A stretch of 64,000 bases of DNA from REBR01 sp033721915 (GCA_033721915.1 JAWWAC010000011.1:3388-67387), one strand, 5' to 3'. Shown: positions 44,073 to 52,745, counted from the first letter of the stretch. Program-made: numbers and translations. The notes: generated from the letters alone by a model not told the origin.

Positions 44073-45038
44073 TCAGGCAACTTTCAGTGGTACCCGGTGT
44101 GCTCGTCTCGAGTGTCTGCGGTGGTATTGCGCTTCAAACTGGTGAGCCTGGGTAAGCCAGTCAGCTTCAGTAAGCCCCAATCGAGTGAGAATCGGCTTGA
44201 CCAGTGGCGATATTGCACCCTGTTTTCTCGGGTCAATGGCCCGGCCGGTATAGTCGACCAGTTTCATGTAGGCGAGATAGTGGAAAGGTATCCCGGTTTT
44301 TTTGGTGCTGGTGGTGCTCTCTTCAAAATGAAGCAGGGGTTTCAAGGGGAGTTTTGAATAGTTAAGGGCCCGCTGGCCATGCATGGCATGGGAGAGGCTG
44401 GCTCGCGGTTGGATGCGCTCCTGAATGCTGGTGTGGTCGGAGGTTTCCGGTGTGTCGGCTATACCAGCCCGAATGGGGTTGAGATCCACGTAGGCCATAC
44501 AGGACAGCAAGGCCTCTTCATTTAGAAGAGGCTGGCTTTTGAAGCGGGCTTCCCAGAAGTGGCCAGTGACCTCGTCCTCTTTGTTGGCTTGACGGGCAAT
44601 GGGCTCATTCAGGCATTTCATGAACCAGCTGAGATCGGTCAGATTTTTTCGGTAGAGAGTGGCGAGGTCCGCGACAGTCTCCTGTTCAGCGGCGGAAAGG
44701 GCATTGCCTGCCAGATGCCTTTGAACCAGTAACGGGCCCTTATACAGGGAGGTCCAGCGTTTCAGAACCTCATCCGTTGTCCATTCTTCGGCTTGTTCCG
44801 GGCACAGCTTTACCACCAGGTGGTAATGGTTGGGCATCACTGCGTAGGCACAAAGATCGATAGTAAAGATGGAGGCCAGCAGGTGAATCCTGTCTTCAAT
44901 CCATTGCCGTCTATACTCGTAGCTTTTACCGGTGTGATGATCCTTGCCACACAGAAAGCTTCGGCGCACACAGCGGCACATAAGGTGATAGTAGGGGGTG
45001 TCAGACAGGGAGATCTGCTGGTGGCGAGGTTGCGTCAT
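44073..45038 (-). CDS. REP-associated tyrosine transposase (IS200-like, Y1_Tnp domain)
   Basis: A 321-residue HUH-type single-strand transposase/recombinase. The HUH metal motif is in AVMPNHYHLVV (His71, His73); a conserved YVDLNPIRAG block begins near residue 183 and DTPYYHLMCRCVRR is the usual N-terminus of this large gammaproteobacterial group. The C-terminal 120 residues are basic and may bind DNA. No IS ends or target duplication flank it, so it is a single-copy RAYT-like gene, not an insertion sequence. It has its own good promoter and ribosome-binding site (AAGGAAA), suggesting it is expressed. Confidence 0.92.
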   Translation of the reverse strand: MTQPRHQQISLSDTPYYHLMCRCVRRSFLCGKDHHTGKSYEYRRQWIEDRIHLLASIFTIDLCAYAVMPNHYHLVVKLCPEQAEEWTTDEVLKRWTSLYKGPLLVQRHLAGNALSAAEQETVADLATLYRKNLTDLSWFMKCLNEPIARQANKEDEVTGHFWEARFKSQPLLNEEALLSCMAYVDLNPIRAGIADTPETSDHTSIQERIQPRASLSHAMHGQRALNYSKLPLKPLLHFEESTTSTKKTGIPFHYLAYMKLVDYTGRAIDPRKQGAISPLVKPILTRLGLTEADWLTQAHQFEAQYHRRHSRRAHRVPLKVA

Positions 45039-45070
45039 GGCAATTTCCTTATTGCGATGGCTGTTATGCG

Positions 45071-45099
45071 AAAATAACCAAACGTCAATTAACTGTCAA
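45071..45099 (-). promoter_or_regulatory. sigma-70 promoter of the transposase gene
   Basis: On the minus strand a perfect TTGACA (45094-45099), a 17-bp spacer and TATTTT (45071-45076) lie about 33 bp before the transposase ATG. The flanking DNA is AT-rich. Confidence 0.65.
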
Positions 45100-45205
45100 T
45101 GCATACAGATTTGTTGATTCAGCGACAAAAATCCCAGGACCTTCAAGCCGGTGGAATCAACCAGTCAGGCAACACATTTAAAGCAAACGATTTTCCATCT
45201 GGCTT

Positions 45206-46231
45206 CTACAGGCAGATCGTCTCACCGATAGCCATTAACCGCCTTGGTATGGTCGAGGAGGCCGCCAGGAAGCGTCTTGGTGGTTCGTCCATGGGTTCGG
45301 TGGTCAGGCGAATACTGCCCCAGTGCATTGGGATGGCGTGACGGGCGCGGAGCTGGCCGGCGATCTGAAGGGCTTCTTCCGGGGTGGCATGGACACAGTG
45401 CATTAGTCGCCGGGGCTCGTAGGCGCCAATGGGGACCATGGCCACGTCGAACGGTCCCAGCCGCTCACCGACCTCATCAAATACCGGACCCTGAGCGGTA
45501 TCACCGGAAAAATGGCACTGCCAGTACCTGTCTTCCTCAAGCTCCTCAAAGTGCCTGTCCTTGTCCTTGATTTCATCGCGGATGGCGAAGCCGCACCAGA
45601 GGGTTTGGTTCATGTCTGTCAGTCCGCGTCGGGCCATGTGTAGTGCGGGGGTGGCGGTGACAGTGATTCTTCCGTGGTGGAAACTGTCGTACCAGTCCAG
45701 TTCATGGATTCTGGAAAAGCCGCAGGCTTTCAGTAGTCGACCCAGTCCCAGTGGCACCAGCACCTGGGCATTGGGAAATCGACTGGCCAGTATCTGCAGA
45801 CTCGCCCGGTCCAGATGGTCGTAGTGATTATGGGAGATCAGTATCAGATCCAGTGATGGCACCTGGTGGGCTCTGAGTGCTGGTGGTACCAGACGTTTCG
45901 CGGCCGGTGAGGCGTAATCGCTGAGAAACGGGTCCGTGAGGATATGGCACCCATGGAGCCTGAGCAAAAAACTGGCGTGGCCCAGCCAGGTCAGTGTCCG
46001 TTTGGAAGAAGGGTTTTCCAGACCCTGCAGGGTCTGCTCCGTATTGAGGCGGTGATCGTCACTGAAAGGTGAGCGTTCATGACGCAGGCGCCACATATCC
46101 CGGGCAAACCGGGCGAATGCCGCTGCGACCGACAGGGAGTTGCGGTGCCACTGTGGGTTGCCCGGAGGGTTGCGAAAACCGTCAGGGCAATGGTGTGAGC
46201 GGCTGGGGTCGTAGTGGGGATTGTTGGCCAA
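45206..46231 (-). CDS. metallo-beta-lactamase-fold hydrolase (NAPE-PLD/UlaG-like)
   Basis: A 341-residue MBL-fold enzyme. The metal motif SHNHYDHLD is at 133-141, preceded by LTWLGHASFLLRL and ILTDPFLS; downstream FSGDTAQGP and PMHWGS supply further ligands. The first 70 residues resemble NAPE-phospholipase D-like bacterial proteins, so a phospholipid or other ester could be the substrate. A charged insert at about 218-239 (DEIKDKDRHFEELEEDRYWQ) has no counterpart I know of; the GTGCCTGTCC motif at 45551 encodes its DRH. Confidence 0.87.
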   Translation of the reverse strand: MANNPHYDPSRSHHCPDGFRNPPGNPQWHRNSLSVAAAFARFARDMWRLRHERSPFSDDHRLNTEQTLQGLENPSSKRTLTWLGHASFLLRLHGCHILTDPFLSDYASPAAKRLVPPALRAHQVPSLDLILISHNHYDHLDRASLQILASRFPNAQVLVPLGLGRLLKACGFSRIHELDWYDSFHHGRITVTATPALHMARRGLTDMNQTLWCGFAIRDEIKDKDRHFEELEEDRYWQCHFSGDTAQGPVFDEVGERLGPFDVAMVPIGAYEPRRLMHCVHATPEEALQIAGQLRARHAIPMHWGSIRLTTEPMDEPPRRFLAASSTIPRRLMAIGETICL

Positions 46232-46313
46232 AGGCGATCACTCCTGCATGAGTCCCTGTCAACACCGGGCCTGCACTTCAGGCCCGGCTACCAATAAGCC
46301 CCTTGGGCGGCAT

Positions 46314-47546
46314 TCAGGCTCGACGCGGCTTGATGGCGTGCAGCCCCAACTGCGTGATGGCGCCGCCGACCGTAAACCAGGCACTTTGCTTGGGCTTGGT
46401 GTTTTTGCCCGCAGCCAGTCTTGCCAGCTGAGTTTCATAGAAGGTAATGTCCAGCATAAAGGCCTTGTCCAGACCTTTGAAGCCGGTGCTGGGCCTTTTC
46501 AGCGTCAGGCTGATGCTGTTGTCCGCCAGCAGATCTCGGGGCCAGGCCGGAGCCACGGCCACCGGGCGGGCCAGTCCGATCAGGTCGGTTGCGCCGCTGC
46601 TGAGCGCGTCACTCATGGCAGCACCGGAGCGGAAACCGCCGGTGACCATAAGGGGCACGGAGGTATGCTGGCGCACGGCTTCTGCGTACTCAAGGAAGTA
46701 GGCTTCCCGTTTACGAGTGGACTCCGCCACCTTGTGGCCGGTCATGGCCGGGGATTCGTAAGTGCCTCCGGAGATCTCGATCAGGTCGATTCCTGCCTCG
46801 GACAGAGCCCTCACCACGTCCATGGACTCCCCTTCACTGAAGCCGTCCTTCATGAAATCCGCTGAGTTGAGTTTGATGCCAATGGGGAAGTCCTCACCCA
46901 CTTCCTGACGGATGGCCTGATACACAGAAAGCACAAAGCGGCGGCGATTCTCAGGGCTGCCGCCCCATTGATCGTCCCGTTGATTGTGACGGGGCGAGAG
47001 AAACTGGCTGACCAGATAGCCGTGGGCGCCGTGGATCTGTACGCCGGAAAAACCGGTTTCTTTGGCCTTGCCGGCAGCGTAGGCGAACTCCCCGATAATC
47101 ACCTGGATCTCTTCCTCGCTCAGGGCTCGAGGCTTGGCAAACATCTTCTCCAGCCCCCGTCCCAGGGGAATGGCGGAGGGGGAAACCGGCTGAGGGTTGA
47201 GAAAGCGGGGGATTTGTTTGCCCGGGTGGTTGAGCTGCATCCACAAACGACTGCCGTTGACCTGCCCTTCACTGGCCCAATGGCGGAAAGCTTCCAGATC
47301 GCTTTGCTGGTCCAGAACGACGTTTTTTGGCTCCCCCAGTGCCTGTCGGTTGATCATGACGTTACCGGTCATGGACAGGCCCAGGCCGCCTTCTGCCCAT
47401 GTGCGGTAAAGCCTGGCCAGCCCCGGCGTGGGGTTGTGTTGGCGGTCGCCAAGCTGCTCGCTCATGGCGGATTTGGCCAGGCGGTTCTTGAGGGGGGCAC
47501 CACGCTGTAGTGGCAGGTCACTGTTGAGGGTAATGGCGTCTGTCAT
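46314..47546 (-). CDS. NADH:flavin oxidoreductase, old yellow enzyme family
   Basis: A 410-residue FMN-dependent TIM-barrel oxidoreductase. Family marks are LKNRLAKSAMSE near the N-terminus, QLNHPGKQIP, FSGVQIHGAHGYLVSQFLSP with the substrate-binding His pair, RHNQRDDQWGGSPENRRRF and VTGGFRSGAAM. Typical substrates are activated alkenes; the natural one is unknown. It is followed upstream by a TetR gene 29 bp away on the same strand, which likely controls it. Confidence 0.93.
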   Translation of the reverse strand: MTDAITLNSDLPLQRGAPLKNRLAKSAMSEQLGDRQHNPTPGLARLYRTWAEGGLGLSMTGNVMINRQALGEPKNVVLDQQSDLEAFRHWASEGQVNGSRLWMQLNHPGKQIPRFLNPQPVSPSAIPLGRGLEKMFAKPRALSEEEIQVIIGEFAYAAGKAKETGFSGVQIHGAHGYLVSQFLSPRHNQRDDQWGGSPENRRRFVLSVYQAIRQEVGEDFPIGIKLNSADFMKDGFSEGESMDVVRALSEAGIDLIEISGGTYESPAMTGHKVAESTRKREAYFLEYAEAVRQHTSVPLMVTGGFRSGAAMSDALSSGATDLIGLARPVAVAPAWPRDLLADNSISLTLKRPSTGFKGLDKAFMLDITFYETQLARLAAGKNTKPKQSAWFTVGGAITQLGLHAIKPRRA

Positions 47547-47575
47547 GAGGACTCCGTTGGCAGGTAGGCATGGGT

Positions 47576-48184
47576 TTATTGACTATTTGAGGGTGCCAGC
47601 AACCGATCCAGGAGCTGGTCGAGTGTCTGGTGCAGTGAATCGCTGTTCCCCAGCAGTTTCATACGCAGGATGGCGCCTTCCCAGTGATTCCAGAACAGGA
47701 TGCTGATGCTCTCAGGGGACAGGTCCTGTCGGAACTGGTCTTGTGCCTGTCCCTCTGCCACCAGTTCGGTGAAGCGGTTTTGCCAGCGGTTGTAGGCATC
47801 GTTGAGTGCTTGGCGACAGTCTGGACTGGCGGCGCCGATTTCAGCAGCCAGGTTGCCCAGAAGGCACCCCTGTACACAGTCGTGGCGTTCGAACTCGGCG
47901 ATCATTTGGCGGTAGAGCTGACGTATTCGCTCCCGTGGGGAAGTGCCCTGTCGGGCCAGGGCCATGTCCATCAGCCCCAGTAGCCAGTCTGAGTAATCAC
48001 GGATGATAGCCGCGGTAAAGGCTTCCTTGCTGGGGAAGTAGTGGTAGAAAGAGCCTTTGGGTACGCCAACCCGATCGAGCACCGCCTTGATGCCTGTGCC
48101 GTGATAGCCCTGCTGTGAAAGCAACTCGCGTCCAGCGTTGAGTAACGAGGCTTTGACCGGGTTTTGTGTCGCAGGGACAGGCAT
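47576..48184 (-). CDS. TetR-family regulator whose start codon lies in a motif copy
   Basis: A 202-residue regulator. The helix-turn-helix is near the N-terminus (LLNAGRELLSQQGYHGTGIK then GVPKGSFYHYFPSKEAF). The C-terminal domain has HDCVQGCLLGNLAAEIG, seen in redox or electrophile-sensing TetR proteins. I choose the ATG at 48184 since GGAGAG lies a few bases before it; this ATG is the first codon of an ATGCCTGTCCC motif copy. A longer frame from a GTG at 48229 would start MPVPVTIATPVPESPMPVPA from three motif copies in phase. It probably controls the OYE gene. Confidence 0.88.
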   Translation of the reverse strand: MPVPATQNPVKASLLNAGRELLSQQGYHGTGIKAVLDRVGVPKGSFYHYFPSKEAFTAAIIRDYSDWLLGLMDMALARQGTSPRERIRQLYRQMIAEFERHDCVQGCLLGNLAAEIGAASPDCRQALNDAYNRWQNRFTELVAEGQAQDQFRQDLSPESISILFWNHWEGAILRMKLLGNSDSLHQTLDQLLDRLLAPSNSQ

Positions 48185-48288
48185 GGGGCTCTCCGGGACA
48201 GGCGTGGCAATGGTTACCGGGACAGGCACGGTGTTTCGGTGTTTCAGGTGACATCCGGAACGGGCATCGACATATCTGGGACAGACAT
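48176..48288 (+). repeat. GACAGGCAY cluster in the tetR leader
   Basis: Copies are at 48176 (GACAGGCAT, containing the reverse-strand start codon), 48197 (GACAGGCGT), 48221 (exact GACAGGCAC) and 48280 (GACAGACAT). Spacing of the first three is 21 and 24 bp, both multiples of three, which keeps the reverse-strand frame open. Confidence 0.85.
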
Positions 48289-48456
48289 CATGATTGTGTG
48301 ATGGCTGAACTAGACCGGTCGTCTACAGCTAGCAAGTACACTAATTAAATGCCGGCTCGGGGTCAAGTGTGGGGTGTTTGATGCTTGGGCTGATCAAGCC
48401 CTTGAGGGATAATACCGCCTCTTCGATTCAGCCACTGATCCCTTACCGAGAGTCCC

Positions 48457-49281
48457 ATGACCCGCGCCAGCACACTGCAGTCCCGACTGGAAGCCCTGCA
48501 CAGAAACAAGTTTTTTGAGTTGACCGTGATCTTCATCATTATTTTTTCGGCGCTTCTGGTCGGGGCCCGGACCTATGATGAGGTAAGCCGCTTTGATCGC
48601 ATTATCGGCATTCTGGACTGGGTGGTGACGGGTTTTTTCCTGGTGGAGATCCTGATCCGCATGGCGGCCGAGCAGAGGCTGTCGAATTTTTTCCGCAGTG
48701 GCTGGAATGTCTTTGATTTCACCATCGTTGTCGCCAGCCTGATTCCCATCAATGAGTCAGAAATGGTGCTGGTGGCCCGGTTGCTGCGCATTTTCCGGGT
48801 GCTGCGTCTGGTGTCGCTGATTCCGGAGTTGCGGGTGCTGGTGTCGTCGCTGCTGATTGCCATTCCCCGTATGGGGTATGTGGCCCTGCTGATGTTCATT
48901 ATTTTCTACATCTACGCGGCGGTGGGCAGTTTCTGGTTCCATGAGGTGGATGAGTCGCTGTGGGGCAATATCGCACTGGCCATGCTGACGCTCTTCCAGG
49001 TGGCCACTTTTGAGAGCTGGGCCACCGCGGTGCTCTATCCCACCATGGAGCACCACCCCTACAGCTGGGTCTTTTTTCTGACCTTTATCTTCTTTAATGC
49101 CTTTATTTTCCTGAACATGATGATCGGCATTGTGCTGCAGGTCATGGAGAAGGAAAGCACCAAGGCTTCACTGGAGAGCGGGGAGGGGGAGGCCGCCCAG
49201 ATCAACCAGATGCACGCCCAGATGCAATCCATACAGGAGCAGCTGGCCCGTATGGAAGCCCGTCTGGAGCGGCGGGATTAG
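48457..49281 (+). CDS. NaChBac-type voltage-gated sodium channel
   Basis: A 274-residue six-helix channel that should act as a homotetramer. S4 carries four arginines at three-residue spacing (Arg108, 111, 114, 117 in ARLLRIFRVLRL). The pore loop has LFQVATFESWA with the selectivity Glu186, matching the TLESWS filter of NavAb/NaChBac. S6 is NAFIFLNMMIGIVLQVME and a C-terminal coiled coil (about 245-272, QINQMHAQMQSIQEQLARME) follows as in this family. Such channels serve motility, pH or Na+ responses in marine and alkaliphilic bacteria. Confidence 0.93.
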   Translation: MTRASTLQSRLEALHRNKFFELTVIFIIIFSALLVGARTYDEVSRFDRIIGILDWVVTGFFLVEILIRMAAEQRLSNFFRSGWNVFDFTIVVASLIPINESEMVLVARLLRIFRVLRLVSLIPELRVLVSSLLIAIPRMGYVALLMFIIFYIYAAVGSFWFHEVDESLWGNIALAMLTLFQVATFESWATAVLYPTMEHHPYSWVFFLTFIFFNAFIFLNMMIGIVLQVMEKESTKASLESGEGEAAQINQMHAQMQSIQEQLARMEARLERRD

Positions 49282-49354
49282 ACTTTGGCCCCGATGCACA
49301 AGTCACCTATCCGTGCCATACTGACAATTGTCGTATTACAGAGCGGATGGTGTT

Positions 49355-50644
49355 ATGAACCGATTGTTACGCAAGGTGCTGCGCAGTAGTGCCATTCCCG
49401 AGGATCTTTCCTCCGTGACCCGGATTGACCATGCCAGTGAAGTGGACCCGGAATCGGTGGCCATGACACGGGAGCAGGTGGACAGTATCTGGCAGGCCAC
49501 AGAGGCGCTTTACCGCACCGGAACCCATCCGGGCATTCAGTTATGCGTCCGCCGCCGTGGCCATATTATTCTCAATCGGGCACTGGGACATGCACAGGGT
49601 AATGGGCCGGAGGACAGCGTGGACGGGCCTCGCATGGCCATGGATACCGATACACCGGTCTGCTATTTCTCCGCCTCCAAGGCCGTGACCGCGCTGGCGG
49701 TGCATATGCTGGCGGAGGAGGGGCTGATCAACCTGCTGGACCCGGTGAGCTTCTACTGCCCGGAGTTTGGGCAGAAGGGCAAGGAACAGATCACTCTGCT
49801 GCAGATACTCTCCCACCGGGGGGGCATACCGGGACTGCCTACCGGGACGCCACTGGATTTTCTCTGGGATGAGCAGGCCATCTGGGAGCTGTTGTGCGAG
49901 GCGGAGCCCATTGATGTGGACGGCTCCAAGCTGGCCTATCACGCCATTACCGGGGGCTATGTACTGGGTGAGGTAGTGCGCCGTGTTACCGGCCACTCCA
50001 TTGAGGCCTTTCTGGACGATCGGATGCGCCAGCCCATGGGGATGCGTTATTTCACCTATGGCATCGATCACAACAAACTCCCGGAGCTGGCCTGGAATTA
50101 CGCCACCGGCCCCAAACCGGTCGGCCCTGTGGCCTGGGCGGTAAAGCGGGCACTGGGGGCGGACCTGGATACGGTGGTGGAAATTTCCAACGACCCGCGT
50201 TTTCAGGAGGCGGTGATTCCGGCGGGCAACCTGGTGGGTACGGCGGAGGAGATGAGCCGCTTTTACCAGCTGATGCTGGATGGAGGTGTCTGGCAGGGGC
50301 GCAGGATCTGCTCAAGGCAATGTGTGCAGAGGGCCATCCAGCCCATCGGCACCATGCAGCTGGACCGCACACTGATGATTCCCATGCGCTTCAGCGCCGG
50401 CTTTATGCTGGGTGCGAATCCGGTGGGGCTCTGGGGGCTTAACTCTGCCAGTGCCTATGGCCACATCGGACTGATCAACAAGTGGTGCTGGGCCGACCCA
50501 ACCCGTGAGATTTCCGTCTCGCTACTCAATAACGGCATTCCCATTCTGGGGCACCATATGGCGGCACTGATGCGTTTTGTGCACTGCGTCAATGAGTCCT
50601 GCCCGGTATTGACTCACACCGAACAGCTCCAGTCGGCGTCATAG
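49355..50644 (+). CDS. beta-lactamase-family serine hydrolase (EstB-like)
   Basis: A 429-residue protein of the class C beta-lactamase/esterase VIII family. The catalytic S-x-x-K is in YFSASKAVTALA, the Tyr motif probably LAYHAITGGYVLGEV, and the late Gly-rich strand SAYGHIGLINKWCWAD corresponds to the third motif. No signal peptide is seen, so it is probably a cytosolic esterase rather than a beta-lactamase. The ATG at 49355 follows GGATGG; an upstream ATG at 49328 is less likely. It overlaps the convergent gene by 6 bp. Confidence 0.9.
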   Translation: MNRLLRKVLRSSAIPEDLSSVTRIDHASEVDPESVAMTREQVDSIWQATEALYRTGTHPGIQLCVRRRGHIILNRALGHAQGNGPEDSVDGPRMAMDTDTPVCYFSASKAVTALAVHMLAEEGLINLLDPVSFYCPEFGQKGKEQITLLQILSHRGGIPGLPTGTPLDFLWDEQAIWELLCEAEPIDVDGSKLAYHAITGGYVLGEVVRRVTGHSIEAFLDDRMRQPMGMRYFTYGIDHNKLPELAWNYATGPKPVGPVAWAVKRALGADLDTVVEISNDPRFQEAVIPAGNLVGTAEEMSRFYQLMLDGGVWQGRRICSRQCVQRAIQPIGTMQLDRTLMIPMRFSAGFMLGANPVGLWGLNSASAYGHIGLINKWCWADPTREISVSLLNNGIPILGHHMAALMRFVHCVNESCPVLTHTEQLQSAS

Positions 50645-50989
50645 GCCACCCAGCTCCAGCTGTTCATCCAGTATGTTAAGCACCGAGGACAGGGCCTCAC
50701 GAAAATCGTGGCCTGTCCGGGTGCGCTGGATGATCTCCAGCTGATCCTCATTGAGCTTTACCAGGCGCGGCACCACCCGCTGCAGGCCCTCGCTGATAAT
50801 CTCGTAGGGGTAGTGGTGATCCTGGACACTGAGCTTGTTCAGCTCAGCCACCTCGTTACTGAAGATGCTGATCACATCGTACAGGCTGTCCTTGTGGCGG
50901 ATGCTGCTGGCTTCCCAGTAGGCATCGTCCAGAATTTCGGTAAAGGTGGTGAATTCCCTCAGTGCATCAGCGACGCTGGCGTTGGCCAT
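50639..50989 (-). CDS. hypothetical protein
   Basis: A 116-residue acidic, mostly helical soluble protein (MANASVADALREFTTFTEIL at the start). I do not recognise the family. It has no signal peptide or cysteines. Tail-to-tail overlap with the hydrolase gene and an uninterrupted frame with native codon use support it as a gene. Confidence 0.65.
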   Translation of the reverse strand: MANASVADALREFTTFTEILDDAYWEASSIRHKDSLYDVISIFSNEVAELNKLSVQDHHYPYEIISEGLQRVVPRLVKLNEDQLEIIQRTRTGHDFREALSSVLNILDEQLELGGL

Positions 50990-51227
50990 GGTGCCTCCCG
51001 ATCGTTTCTGTGAATCCGGACAATCAGTGAAAACGTAATCTCTGTTGATAGCCCTTCAGTAAAACTGAGTCCAGGCTCAGTCCTTTGTTGCATTCCAGGT
51101 GGCGCTATCGCAATATGGAATGACTTTGGCCACGATCTCATCCCCTGTTATTAATAGCAGGTCAATGCGGGCCCAGGCCAGAATCAGCACATCAGGGAAA
51201 GGTTAACTGCAGGAAGGAATCGTTGCC

Positions 51228-51509
51228 ATGGCGATTGTTAGGGAAGCCTTAGTTCCGGAAAGGGAAGACAGATTTGCAGTGCCGGTATTGGATGAGTATT
51301 TCAGTGTCAGAGATCACTTGCACGGGCGTTTGTGCCGGGAAGTGAAAGAGCTGGAAAGCCGAATTCAGTGTCTCAAAGACTCCCCTTCTCCCCACAGTGA
51401 CACCATAATCCGCACCTATCAGCGCATGATTACCCAGAAAAGGCGCTTTATGTCCCAGTGGGGCATGGAGGCCGGCTCCGGCACGGCTTGTGATACGCCA
51501 GGTGGCTGA
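51228..51509 (+). CDS. small hypothetical protein
   Basis: A 93-residue, basic-to-neutral helical protein. The central part (RLCREVKELESRIQCLKDS) looks like a short coiled coil, followed by TIIRTYQRMITQKRRFMSQW. An AGGAAGG ribosome-binding site precedes the ATG well. Family unknown. It converges on the lipoprotein gene with 2 bp between stops; the 238 bp upstream contain no other gene. Confidence 0.65.
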   Translation: MAIVREALVPEREDRFAVPVLDEYFSVRDHLHGRLCREVKELESRIQCLKDSPSPHSDTIIRTYQRMITQKRRFMSQWGMEAGSGTACDTPGG

Positions 51510-51511
51510 CT

Positions 51512-52570
51512 TCAGCGCTGTTCAGCCACGTCCGGGTTCATGCTGTAGCGGAAATTCTCCAGTGGCATAAGTGACTCGCCGTCTTCGACGCCACTGCAGG
51601 GATCTTTCTGTGTCCAGACCTCCACCACACGGTCCCGGTAGTCGGCCTGGAAAATCATGCAGGCAATTTCCTGTGGCTCGCCATCCGGGCCGGTGAGGCT
51701 GTGGTGGCCCTCCCGGCGGCTCCAGACCCATAGCTCCAGGTCATCCGGCTGCTGTTTCCAGGGGCGGAAGCTGAAAAAGCTCAGCTGTGCCGGATTCCCG
51801 TTCTCTGCGCCGGCCGTATCCTCCCCGTCGCTCTCCTCGACGACCTCTTCCACATCCTGGTTGAAAGACAGGCTCAGCTGCTGTGGTGGGTTAAAACCGG
51901 TGGCGGAGAAGCGCTTCCTGTCATAGAGGGTGAGATAGGTGACGCCGAAATCCCGCAGCCTGATAAAGCGCCGGATATTGGGGTTGCCGGTGTTGGGACT
52001 GGGGTTGTGGCTGTATTCCAGCTCCAACTGCCATTGTGGCGGTTCATCACCCTCCTGCCCGGCTTCGCTGTCTTCCTGTGGCTCTACCGTGAGCCGGATC
52101 TGGCTGTTTTTATATCGGCCAAAGCTTGCTTCCTCAAAGCAGCGGCGCATGGCGTTACGGGCATTGTTAAAGGTGTCCACCTGGCCGCTGACGATCAGCG
52201 CCTCCATCAGGTCCGGCATGTTGCGGGTGCTCTGGTAGTCGGGGAAGTCACCGGTAAAATCGATAAAGGGGCGACTCAGCTGCCCTGCCTCACGGGCCAA
52301 TGCCTCGGCCCTGTCGCTGTTCTCGTCTTCCGGGTCCGGCATGATGGCCTGGAAAAAAACCCGCATCACGGTGACCTCCCGCAACCCGGCATCCACCGAT
52401 TCACCATCGCCCACCCGGAAGCTCGGCAGTGTTCTCTCTACCGGGGGGATGAACCCGAACTGGTCCACGCACTCATTGCCAGACTGGTTGAAGTCGTCAT
52501 TGCTGCAACCGCCCAGCCACACAAGGCTGCTGACCAGCAGGGCGGCCACGGAGAGCCGTGAGGGCACCAT
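51512..52570 (-). CDS. putative lipoprotein of unknown function
   Basis: A roughly 352-residue exported lipoprotein: SRLSVAALLVSSLVWLGGCS gives a good lipobox (LGGC). The mature part is acidic, with Glu/Asp-rich linkers (EEVVEESDGEDTAG) and no membrane helix. I do not recognise a domain. The start is uncertain; ATGs at 52570, 52585, 52603 and 52660 are all in frame and I use 52570 because it gives a normal-length signal peptide. It recalls the lipoprotein at 8226 in being a secreted acidic protein but shows no clear similarity. Confidence 0.72.
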   Translation of the reverse strand: MVPSRLSVAALLVSSLVWLGGCSNDDFNQSGNECVDQFGFIPPVERTLPSFRVGDGESVDAGLREVTVMRVFFQAIMPDPEDENSDRAEALAREAGQLSRPFIDFTGDFPDYQSTRNMPDLMEALIVSGQVDTFNNARNAMRRCFEEASFGRYKNSQIRLTVEPQEDSEAGQEGDEPPQWQLELEYSHNPSPNTGNPNIRRFIRLRDFGVTYLTLYDRKRFSATGFNPPQQLSLSFNQDVEEVVEESDGEDTAGAENGNPAQLSFFSFRPWKQQPDDLELWVWSRREGHHSLTGPDGEPQEIACMIFQADYRDRVVEVWTQKDPCSGVEDGESLMPLENFRYSMNPDVAEQR

Positions 52571-52745
52571 TACAGTCGGAACCATGGGGACAGTCGAAGC
52601 CATAGGCAAAACCGGATCTGGCGGGTGGCTGGAGCGGTACCTGGCCGGCACCTGTGACATTGCAGGATAACGTGGCAGTCAGGGCAATAACCGGGGCTGT
52701 ATCACAGTTTGGATCAGGCGCTCAGCGAATGAACCGGGCGGTACA

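Noticed and set aside
43805..45099. Complete IS200/IS605 insertion sequence
   Set aside because: No hairpin ends or paired accessory gene; the transposase belongs to the single-copy REP-associated type.
49355..50644. True class C beta-lactamase (resistance gene)
   Set aside because: No signal peptide and the motifs fit the wider esterase/beta-lactamase-like family; resistance cannot be claimed.
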